Source: Pseudomonadota bacterium (GTDB taxonomy: Bacteria; Pseudomonadota; Gammaproteobacteria; Burkholderiales; Burkholderiaceae_C). From it: a stretch of DNA of 64,000 nt. Positions 16,028-25,178 of this stretch are shown one piece after another (the first letter of the stretch is position 1; every line of letters begins with the position of its first letter). The notes beneath the pieces were generated by a model that was given only the letters and a program-made list of their open reading frames with translations, was not told the origin of the DNA and ran no database searches. Made by a program: the position numbers and the translations under genes. The stretch is taken from NCBI GenBank assembly GCA_021845505.1, contig JAJZVU010000007.1:52379-116378 (forward strand), given 5' to 3'.

Positions 16028-18466
16028 ATGCTGCTCGCCAACCCCCACGCGCAGCGTCGCGCCTACGACGCCGGACTGGCCCGACTGCTGTGCCGCGACG
16101 ATGCCCGCGCGGCGCGGCGCCGCCTGGCCGGCTGGGACCTGCTGTGCGCCCGGCCCACGCCGCTGTGGTCGCTGCCCGGACTGGCCGGGTCGCTGGGCAT
16201 CGCGGGCCTGCAGATCAAGGACGAGTCGACGCGATCGCCCCTCGGCAGCTTCAAGGCGCTGGGGGCTCCCAACGCCTTGCTCGAGCTGGTGCGGCGACGC
16301 CACGCGCAGCAGGCGTGGAGCGCGCAGGACCTGCTCGCCGGCCGCCATGCCGAGGCCTTGCGCGATCTGGTGGTCATCAGCGCGACCGACGGCAACCACG
16401 GCCGCGCACTGGCCGCGGCAGCGCGCAGCCTGGGCTGCCGTTGCGTGATCGTGCTGCACGCCCGGGTCGGCGCCGAGCGCGAGGCCGCGATCGCCGAGCT
16501 GGGCGCGCGCATCGTGCGGGTCGCGGGCCACTACGACGACTCGGTCGCCGAGGCCGCACGGCTGGCCCGCGCCAACGGCTGGGAGGTGGTGTCCGACACC
16601 TCCTACGCGGGCTACGACCAGGTGCCGCGCGACGTCATGCGGGGATACGGGGTGATCGCCGACGAGCTGCTGGACGCGGCCGGCGAAGGCCCCGACTGCC
16701 CGTGGACCCACGTCGTGCTGCAGGGCGGAGTCGGCGGCTTCGCCGCGGCCATCGCGGGCCTGTTGTGGGAGCGCTACCGCGAGCGCAGGCCGCGCGTGCT
16801 GGTGGTCGAGCCGGAGCAGGCCGACTGCCTGCTGCAAAGCGCGCTGCAGGGGCGCGCCGCCCGCGCCGGCGGCAGCGTCGATTCGCTGATGGCCGGCCTG
16901 GCCTGCGGCGAGGCCTCGCCGCTGGCATGGCGCTGGCTGCAGCACGCGGTGGACGGCTTCATGACCGTGAGCGACGAGCGGGCGGCCGATGCGATGCGCG
17001 CGCTGGCGCAAGGCGCCGAAGGCGACGTGCCCATCGTCGCCGGCGAATCCGGAGCAGCCGGCCTGGCCGCGCTGCTTGCGCTCGCGGACACACCGCAGGC
17101 CCGCCGGTCGATGGGTCTGGACGGTGACTCGCGGGTGCTGCTGGTCAACACCGAAGGCGCCACCGCGCCCGGGGTGTACGCCGGGCTGGTCGGCAGCGAC
17201 GCGGCCGCGATCCGTGCCGCGCAACGCGCCTGGCTCGACCAGCGGGGCCTCGAGCAGGAGGCGCTGATGGGGCGCATCGCCGAGCTGGCGGCCATCGGCG
17301 CCACCGCCGACGGCGGCGTGTGCCGCCTCGCGCTCAGCGACGCCGACCGCCAGGGACGCGACCGGCTGGTGGCCTGGATGAAGGAACTCGGACTGGCGGT
17401 GCGGGTCGACCGCATCGGCAACATCTTCGGCATCCGCGACGGGCGCCGCGGCGGCGCGGCGGTGATGACCGGCTCGCATATCGACAGCGTGGCCAACGGC
17501 GGGCGCTACGACGGCAGCTACGGCGTGCTGGCCGGGCTCGAGCTGGTGCGCCGGCTCGACGCCCTGCACGTCGCGACCGCGCGGCCGATCGTCGTCGCGG
17601 CCTTCACCAACGAGGAGGGGGCCCGCTTCCAGCCCGACATGATGGGCTCGCTGGTGCATGCCGGAGGCCTGCCGCTGGAGCAGGCGCTGGCCAGCCTGGA
17701 TGCCGACGGAGCGCGGCTGGGCGACGAACTGCTGCGCATCGGCTATGCCGGCGACATGCGCTGCGGCAGCATCGTTCCGCATGCCTACGTCGAGCTGCAC
17801 ATCGAGCAGGGGCCGGTGATGCAGGCCGAAGGCATCGAGATCGGCGTGGTCGAGGACCTGCAGGGGATCTCGTGGCAGGAATTCACCGTCACCGGACAAT
17901 CCAACCATGCCGGCACGACGCCGATGCACCTGCGGCGCGATGCCGGCCACTGCGCGGCGGCGATCGCGGTGTTCGTGCGCGAGCTGGCGACGCGGCAGGG
18001 CGGCGGCCAGCTGGCCACCGTCGGTTCGCTGCAGCTGCAGCCCGGCCTCATCAATGTCATCGCCGGCCGCGCCGCGCTGAGCGTGGACCTGCGCAACACC
18101 GACGCGGCGGCGCTCGAGCGCGCCGAGCGCGAACTGGAGCAGTTCGTGCGGCGGCTCGCCGCCGAACAGCGCGTGGGCATCGAGTCGCGCCGGCTCGCGC
18201 GCTTCGACCCCGTTCGCTTCGACCCGCGAATCGTGCGGGTCATCGAGGATTGCGCGGGCCTGCGCTCGGCGAGCGTTCGACGCATGACATCGGGCGCCGG
18301 GCACGACGCCCAGATGATGGCCCGGATCTGTCCGTCGGCGATGATCTTCGTGCCCAGCCGCGGCGGCATCAGCCACAACCCGCGCGAGCACACCGATGCG
18401 GCCGACCTCAAGCGCGGTGCCGACGTGCTGCTCGACGTCGTGCTGGCGCTGGCCGCCGAGGACTGA
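16028..18466 (+). CDS. Fusion: diaminopropionate ammonia-lyase + Zn-dependent (carbamoyl/allantoate-type) amidohydrolase
   Basis: An 812-residue protein made of two complete enzymes. Residues 1 to about 395 are a PLP-dependent diaminopropionate ammonia-lyase: Lys76 in G-S-F-K-A-L-G binds PLP, D-G-N-H-G is at 121-125, the glycine-rich phosphate loop Q-G-G-V-G-G at 232-237, and the family C-terminus N-T-E-G-A-T at 374-379. After a short linker, residues about 405-812 form an M20-type hydrolase like N-carbamoyl amino acid amidase/allantoate amidohydrolase, with metal ligands His484, Asp495 and Glu530 and the H-I-E-Q-G-P motif. The two are normally separate neighbouring genes. Together they would release diaminopropionate from an N-substituted form and cleave it to pyruvate and ammonia (inference). 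Confidence 0.9.
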   Translation: MLLANPHAQRRAYDAGLARLLCRDDARAARRRLAGWDLLCARPTPLWSLPGLAGSLGIAGLQIKDESTRSPLGSFKALGAPNALLELVRRRHAQQAWSAQDLLAGRHAEALRDLVVISATDGNHGRALAAAARSLGCRCVIVLHARVGAEREAAIAELGARIVRVAGHYDDSVAEAARLARANGWEVVSDTSYAGYDQVPRDVMRGYGVIADELLDAAGEGPDCPWTHVVLQGGVGGFAAAIAGLLWERYRERRPRVLVVEPEQADCLLQSALQGRAARAGGSVDSLMAGLACGEASPLAWRWLQHAVDGFMTVSDERAADAMRALAQGAEGDVPIVAGESGAAGLAALLALADTPQARRSMGLDGDSRVLLVNTEGATAPGVYAGLVGSDAAAIRAAQRAWLDQRGLEQEALMGRIAELAAIGATADGGVCRLALSDADRQGRDRLVAWMKELGLAVRVDRIGNIFGIRDGRRGGAAVMTGSHIDSVANGGRYDGSYGVLAGLELVRRLDALHVATARPIVVAAFTNEEGARFQPDMMGSLVHAGGLPLEQALASLDADGARLGDELLRIGYAGDMRCGSIVPHAYVELHIEQGPVMQAEGIEIGVVEDLQGISWQEFTVTGQSNHAGTTPMHLRRDAGHCAAAIAVFVRELATRQGGGQLATVGSLQLQPGLINVIAGRAALSVDLRNTDAAALERAERELEQFVRRLAAEQRVGIESRRLARFDPVRFDPRIVRVIEDCAGLRSASVRRMTSGAGHDAQMMARICPSAMIFVPSRGGISHNPREHTDAADLKRGADVLLDVVLALAAED

Positions 18467-18474
18467 ACCGCCCG

Positions 18475-21400
18475 CTAGCGGGTGGACCGCTCGGCCGGGT
18501 CCTGCGCGGCGGGTTCCCGCCACTGCGGCGCCGGACGCCAGTCAGCCAGCCACTCCGGCAGTTCGTGCGCCGGCATCGGGCGGCCGATGCCGAAGCCCTG
18601 CGCGACATCGCAGCCCAGGCGCAGCAGCGTGGTGCCGTGGGCGACGCTCTCCACGCCCTCGGCGACCACCTGGCGCCGGAAGGCCGCCGCCATGCCCATG
18701 ATGCTCTCGACGATCGCCAGGTCCTGCGGGTCGTCGAGCATGCCGCTGACGAAGCTGCGGTCGATCTTCAGCACGGCCGCCGGCAGCAGCTTGAGGTAGC
18801 TCAGCGAGGAATAGCCGGTGCCGAAGTCGTCGAGGGCAAAGGACACTCCCAGTTCCCTGCAGCCGTGGATCGCTCCCGCGGCCTGGGGCAGGTCCTGCAA
18901 CGCGCTGGTCTCCAGCACCTCGAGTTCCAGCCTTCCGCGCGGCACGCCGGGATGCGCCCGCAGATGGCCGCGCACGCGGTCGACGAAGTCGGACTGCTGC
19001 AGCTGGCGCGCCGACACGTTGACACTGACTCCGATGTCCAGGCCGCGCGCGCACCAGTCCTGCGCCTGCGCCAGCGCGCTGTCGATCACCCAGTCGCCCA
19101 GCTCGAGCGACAGGTCGTGTCCCTCGATCTCGGGCAGGAACAGCGCCGGGGCGAGCAGCCCCTTCTGCGGGTGCGCCCAGCGGATCAGCGCCTCCACGCC
19201 GACCAGCCGGCCGCTGCGCAGGCTGACCTTGGGCTGGTAGTGCAACACGAACTCGTCCGCGGCCAAGGCCTGGCGCAGGCGCTCGACGGTCTCGTGATGG
19301 CCGCGCAGGCTGCGGTCCTGCTCGGGGTTGAACAGGTGGAAGCGGTTCTTGCCCGCCAGCTTGGCCTGGTACATGGCCTGGTCGGCCTGGCGCAGCAGCT
19401 GGTCGGCGTCGACTTCCTCGGCCTGCGGGAAGTAGGTCACGCCGATGCTCGCCGACAGCTGGAGCCGCGCACCCTGGAGCGCGATCTCCTCGGCGGCCGC
19501 GGCCAGCAGCCGCTGCAGGGTCGGCAGGCTCTCGGCGGGTTCGCGCTGGTCGAGCAGCACGACGACGAACTCGTCGCCCCCGATGCGCGCCAGGGTGTCG
19601 CCGTCGCGCAGCACCTGCCTGAGCCGGCCGGCCAGCGCGGCCAGGAACATGTCGCCCAGCTGGTGGCCATGGCGGTCGTTGACGGTCTTGAAGCCGTCGA
19701 GATCGAGGAAGGCCACGGCCAGCATCTCGCGGCGCCGCAGCGCCTGCGCCATGGCCTGGTGCAGGCGGTCGGCGAGCAGCACCCGGTTGGGCAGCGAGGT
19801 CAGCAGGTCGTAGTGCGCCAGGTGCTCGAGCTGGCGTTCGCGCTCCTTCAGCGCCGTCACATCGGAGAACAGCGACACGTAGTGGGTGGTGCGGCCGCCT
19901 TCGTCGCGCAAGGCGCCGATCGACTCCAGCAACGCGATGGGGCTGCGGTCCTTGCGCAGGTTCCAGATCTCCCCCGCCCAATGGCCCCGCTCCAGCAGTT
20001 CGCGCCACATCGCCGTGTAGAACTCCCGCCCCTGGCGCCCGGAGTTGAGGATGCGGGGGTTGCGGCCCAGCACCTCCTCGCGGAAGTAGCCGGTGATCGC
20101 GGTGAACGCGTCGTTGACCTCGACGATGCGCCCTTCGACATCGGTCACCATGATGCCCTCGCGCGCCTGGTTGAAAATGCTCGCCGCCAGCTGCAGCCGC
20201 GCCTCGGCCTTCCTGCGCTGGGAGATGTCGAGGAAGGTCACCGCGCACTGCCCGGGCGCGGCCTGGTAGGCGCTGACCGCGTAGTACCTGCCGAGCAGTT
20301 CCGAGCCCTGCTCGAACTGCAGGGCCTCGCCGCCCAGCGCGACCCGGGTGTAGGTGCCGACCCAGTCGGCCGCGTCGCCCTCGATCCCCGGCACGGCCTC
20401 CTTCAGGCGCCGGCCGACGACCTCGCTGGCGCGCAGCCCGGTGGCCGCCTCGAAACCCCGATTGGCGGCGACGATGAGCAGGTCGACCGGGCTGCCTTGC
20501 TCGTCCCGCACGACCTCGAACAGCACGAAGCCGGTGTTCATGTTCGCGAACAGCGAGCGGTAGCGCTGTTCCGATTCGATCAGTTCGCGCTCCACCCGCC
20601 GGCGTTCGGTCACGTCCTCCTGCACGCTGACGTAATGGGTGACCGTGCCGTCGCCTCGGCGGATCGGCGAGACATGCGCCAGGTCGATGGTTTCGCTGCC
20701 ATCCTTGCGCCGGTTGCGGAACTCGCCGCTCCATGCCTGCCCGCTCTGCAAGGCCTGCCACATCGCCTCGACGACCGGCGCCGGGGTCTTGCCCGAGCGC
20801 AGCAGGCTGGGGTTCCTGCCGCGCACCTCGGCCAGCGTATAGCCGGTCTTGCGCTCGAAGGCTTCGTTGACGAATTCGATCCTCGCCTGCAGATCGGTGA
20901 TGACCACGCTGGCCGGACTCTGCTCGACCGCGCGCGACAGCTTGAGCAGCTGCTGCTCGGCGCGCCTGCGCGAGACCAGCCGCCACAGCGCGCTGAGGAT
21001 CAGCTGCACCGTCTCGATATCGGTGGAGTCGTAGTCGGCGGCCTTGTTGCCGACGCCGACGATGGCGACCACCCGCCCGTGGTCGAGCATCGGCAGCGTG
21101 AGAAGCCGGCTGAGTTCGGCATGGCCCGCCGGCAGCCCATGGCGGCCCTCGACCGCCGCATAGTCGTTGAGCACCACGGGCTCGCGCCTGCGCACCGCTT
21201 CGGCCCAGATGCCCGCGCGGCCGACCGGCTCATGCTGGCCCGCCACGTCGCGGCAGGCGCTCTGCAAGGTGCGCTCGGACCACGCGCTGCGCTCGATGGC
21301 CTGCTCGTCGGCCGCCAGGAAATGCAGGAAGCTGACAGCGCTTGCGGTCAGGTCCTCGGCCAGCGCCAGGCCGTGCCGCAGCAGACCCTCTTCGTCGGCC

Positions 21401-22611
21401 CGCTCGGCGACCGCCGGCAGTTGCAGCAGCGCCTGCGACCGCCGGGCCTGCAGCTGCAGAAGCCCCTCGCTGCGCTTGCGCTCGCTGATGTCCTGCATCG
21501 CTCCATGCACCTGCACGACGACCCCGTCCCGGAGCACCGGCGCGCCGATGGTGCGCACCCACTTGCGGCGCCCCGAGGCGCTGAGGATCTCCAGTTCCAG
21601 GTCGTAGGGCCGGGCGTGCTCGACGGCGTCGCGGATCGCCGCCGTGATGGCCTCCCGGTACTCCTCGCAGATGTAGCCCAGCCCCTTGGCGACGTCGATC
21701 GGAGCGTCGCGCGGCAGGTCGTGGATGCTGGCGCATTCCGGGGTCCACGTCCCCTGGCCGGTGGCCGGGTCGAAGGACCAGCCTCCGGTGTGGGTCATGG
21801 CGCTCATGGTGCTGAGCAGGGCCTCCTGTTCGCGCAGCCTTTCCTCGCCCTGCTTGCGGCGGGTGATGTCGCGGGAGATGCCGAACAGCCCGATGACCCG
21901 GCCCGTGCCGTCGCGGATCGGCCCCTTGGTCGCCAGGAAGTGCATGAGCCGGCCGTCCTGGTTGGCGAAGCGCTCCTCCAACGTGCAGGTCCTGCCGCCG
22001 GCGATCACGGCCCGGTCGTTGGCGCGCAGTTGGCGCGCGGCCTCGTCGGGCAGCAGTTCGGTGTCGTCGCGACCCAGCACCTCGCCGGCCTGCCTGCCGA
22101 GGAAGCTCGCCGCAGCCGGGCTGACCATCTGGTAGCGCCCCCGCAGGTCCTTGACGAAAATGGCGTCGGTGGTCGCCTCCACCAGCGCCTGCAGCTGGCT
22201 GCCGCGGACCTCGGTGGCGCGCAGGGATTCGCGCAGGCGGCCGCTCAGCAGGCTGACCAGCACGCCGCTGGCCGCCAGCACGCCGAGTTGCGCGGCGTCC
22301 ACCGGCAGGGCGGTCGGGCCGCGGTCGCCGGCCAGCACGATGGCGGCCGCGCCGGCGGTGCCGACCAGCGTGGCCAGCAGGCCGGGCCCGCTGCCGCCGA
22401 TCATCGCGCTGACGATGATGGGAAACAGCACCAGCTCGGTCAGGTCGGCCGGCCGGCTGCCGCCGGCCAGCAGGTAGCCCAGCAGCAGGGCCGCCGCGGT
22501 CAGCACCGCGGCGAAGCCATGCAGCCACCAGGCGGAGCCGGCGGCCGGCTCCGCCGACGGCCGGCGCAGCATCGCCGCGAGCCGTATCAGGCGAACTCGT
22601 GTGGACTTCAT
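18475..22611 (-). CDS. Multi-PAS/GAF GGDEF-EAL cyclic-di-GMP protein
   Basis: A 1378-residue membrane protein that makes and/or degrades cyclic di-GMP. An N-terminal segment of about four hydrophobic helices (residues 25-125, DUF4118/KdpD-like) is followed by PAS domains (about 138-255, 270-385), a GAF domain (about 395-545), three more PAS domains (about 555-675, 680-800, 805-920), a GGDEF domain with intact G-G-D-E-F near residue 1012 and an EAL domain with intact E-A-L near 1139, plus N-V-S-A-R and D-D-F-G-T-G motifs. Both catalytic halves look complete, so net activity cannot be predicted. It is convergent with the fusion gene, 8 bases apart. Confidence 0.93.
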   Translation of the reverse strand: MKSTRVRLIRLAAMLRRPSAEPAAGSAWWLHGFAAVLTAAALLLGYLLAGGSRPADLTELVLFPIIVSAMIGGSGPGLLATLVGTAGAAAIVLAGDRGPTALPVDAAQLGVLAASGVLVSLLSGRLRESLRATEVRGSQLQALVEATTDAIFVKDLRGRYQMVSPAAASFLGRQAGEVLGRDDTELLPDEAARQLRANDRAVIAGGRTCTLEERFANQDGRLMHFLATKGPIRDGTGRVIGLFGISRDITRRKQGEERLREQEALLSTMSAMTHTGGWSFDPATGQGTWTPECASIHDLPRDAPIDVAKGLGYICEEYREAITAAIRDAVEHARPYDLELEILSASGRRKWVRTIGAPVLRDGVVVQVHGAMQDISERKRSEGLLQLQARRSQALLQLPAVAERADEEGLLRHGLALAEDLTASAVSFLHFLAADEQAIERSAWSERTLQSACRDVAGQHEPVGRAGIWAEAVRRREPVVLNDYAAVEGRHGLPAGHAELSRLLTLPMLDHGRVVAIVGVGNKAADYDSTDIETVQLILSALWRLVSRRRAEQQLLKLSRAVEQSPASVVITDLQARIEFVNEAFERKTGYTLAEVRGRNPSLLRSGKTPAPVVEAMWQALQSGQAWSGEFRNRRKDGSETIDLAHVSPIRRGDGTVTHYVSVQEDVTERRRVERELIESEQRYRSLFANMNTGFVLFEVVRDEQGSPVDLLIVAANRGFEAATGLRASEVVGRRLKEAVPGIEGDAADWVGTYTRVALGGEALQFEQGSELLGRYYAVSAYQAAPGQCAVTFLDISQRRKAEARLQLAASIFNQAREGIMVTDVEGRIVEVNDAFTAITGYFREEVLGRNPRILNSGRQGREFYTAMWRELLERGHWAGEIWNLRKDRSPIALLESIGALRDEGGRTTHYVSLFSDVTALKERERQLEHLAHYDLLTSLPNRVLLADRLHQAMAQALRRREMLAVAFLDLDGFKTVNDRHGHQLGDMFLAALAGRLRQVLRDGDTLARIGGDEFVVVLLDQREPAESLPTLQRLLAAAAEEIALQGARLQLSASIGVTYFPQAEEVDADQLLRQADQAMYQAKLAGKNRFHLFNPEQDRSLRGHHETVERLRQALAADEFVLHYQPKVSLRSGRLVGVEALIRWAHPQKGLLAPALFLPEIEGHDLSLELGDWVIDSALAQAQDWCARGLDIGVSVNVSARQLQQSDFVDRVRGHLRAHPGVPRGRLELEVLETSALQDLPQAAGAIHGCRELGVSFALDDFGTGYSSLSYLKLLPAAVLKIDRSFVSGMLDDPQDLAIVESIMGMAAAFRRQVVAEGVESVAHGTTLLRLGCDVAQGFGIGRPMPAHELPEWLADWRPAPQWREPAAQDPAERSTR

Positions 22612-22734
22612 CGCGCATCCTCCAGCCCTGGCAAGCGCTGCTGCGGGCGCGCGCCCGGGCCTGGTCGACGACTTGCAGCGTAGCGCGGCTTTGCGCGCGG
22701 TCCAAGCCCCGGGGGGCGCGCCCTCCAGCCGGCC

Positions 22735-23679
22735 TCAGCGCGCGCGCGCGTGGGCGCGCACCAGGCACTCGCGGAAGGCCTGCGCGGCGCGCGCCGGCGC
22801 AGGCGACCTGCGCATCACGCAGACGAAGTCGCAGCTGTAGCGAAAGCGCTGCGGCTGGATGCTGCGCATGCGCCCGGCACGCTCGAAGCCCTGTCCGTAG
22901 TGGTCTGGCAGGAATCCCAGGAACTGCCCCGACAGGATCAGCGTGGCGATCGCCTCCTGGTCGAGCCCGGTGGCGGCGCGCCGCAGTCCGGCGCGCTGGC
23001 TGGCCTCCATGTTGGGCGAGTGGTACCCCAGGCCGGCGAAACGGTAGGCGGCCAGCGCCGGCCAGTCCAGCGCCTCATGCGAAGCCTGGAACAACGGGTG
23101 CGCGACTCCGCAGTACAGCAGCATGGTCTCGTCGAACAGCCTGTCGTAGCGCAGGCTGTCGGAGTCGCGGTGGGCGGGAATCACCCCGACGTGCAGGCTG
23201 CCGTCGATCAGCTTGCGCTCGATGGTGTGGATGGTCGCCACCTGGATCTGCAGCGCGACCTCGGGCGCCTCCTCGGCGAACAGGCCGATCGCCTGGCCGA
23301 TGCGCGAGGCCGGGTTGGTCGCGGTGTTGTCGAAAATGCCGATTTCCAGCTGGCCGCCGATGCGGCGATGGATGTCGTCGACCCCCGACAGGAAGTCGTC
23401 CACCGCACCAAAAAGGTGCGCGGCCTGCTGGTACAGCCGCTGGCCCTCGGCGGTCAACGCGAACCCGGAACGCCCCCTGCGGCACAACGCGAAGCCCAGC
23501 CGGGTCTCCAGGTCCTTGACCTGGCGGCTGATGGTGGAAATCCCGACGTTGAGCTCGAGCTCGGCCGCGGCCATGCCCCCGCAGTCGGCGACGCTCTTGA
23601 ACACCTTGAGCAGCCGCAGGTCGGAATCGCCGAGCTGGCCGATCCGCGGCGCCGCGACGAACCCGGATTTTGGTTTCAT
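22735..23679 (-). CDS. LysR-family transcriptional regulator
   Basis: A 314-residue LysR regulator with the N-terminal helix-turn-helix (about 20-75; M-A-A-A-E-L-E-L-N-V-G-I-S-T-I-S-R-Q-V) and an effector domain whose F-D-N-T-A-T-N-P-x-S segment occurs in regulators beside omega-aminotransferase genes. Start chosen at ATG 23679; an ATG at 23703 would add eight residues. It diverges from the aminotransferase gene across 103 bases rich in inverted repeats, so it most likely controls that gene and itself. Confidence 0.88.
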   Translation of the reverse strand: MKPKSGFVAAPRIGQLGDSDLRLLKVFKSVADCGGMAAAELELNVGISTISRQVKDLETRLGFALCRRGRSGFALTAEGQRLYQQAAHLFGAVDDFLSGVDDIHRRIGGQLEIGIFDNTATNPASRIGQAIGLFAEEAPEVALQIQVATIHTIERKLIDGSLHVGVIPAHRDSDSLRYDRLFDETMLLYCGVAHPLFQASHEALDWPALAAYRFAGLGYHSPNMEASQRAGLRRAATGLDQEAIATLILSGQFLGFLPDHYGQGFERAGRMRSIQPQRFRYSCDFVCVMRRSPAPARAAQAFRECLVRAHARAR

Positions 23680-23684
23680 GACTT

Positions 23685-23741
23685 TGCAAGTAAGCCGTGC
23701 CATTCTGCCATGTATCGGGCACGGCGATGCTTGCAGAATGG
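23685..23741. promoter_or_regulatory. Nested inverted repeats in LysR/aminotransferase intergenic region
   Basis: Three overlapping exact inverted repeats share this 57-base stretch: TGCAAG/CTTGCA (23685-23690, 23730-23735), CCGTGCC/GGCACGG (23695-23701, 23718-23724) and CCATTCTGC/GCAGAATGG (23700-23708, 23733-23741). The first two nest as one large stem; the third is an alternative pairing. They are likely LysR operators. A strong AGGAGG ribosome site for the aminotransferase lies downstream at 23770-23775. Confidence 0.5.
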
Positions 23742-23782
23742 GCCACACAGGTTGCAGCCCAGCGCTGCAGGAGGTCCACGCG

Positions 23783-25138
<1,356 letters not shown>

Positions 25139-25178
25139 GCCCGCGCCGAGGTCGCAGCCGGATCAGGCCGTCGGACCA

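Noticed and set aside
17320..22683. A 1787-codon open frame on the plus strand
   Set aside because: It runs antisense through the GGDEF/EAL gene and in another frame of the fusion gene. Its translation is low-complexity Arg/Ala/Gln-rich, a GC-driven shadow with no domain.
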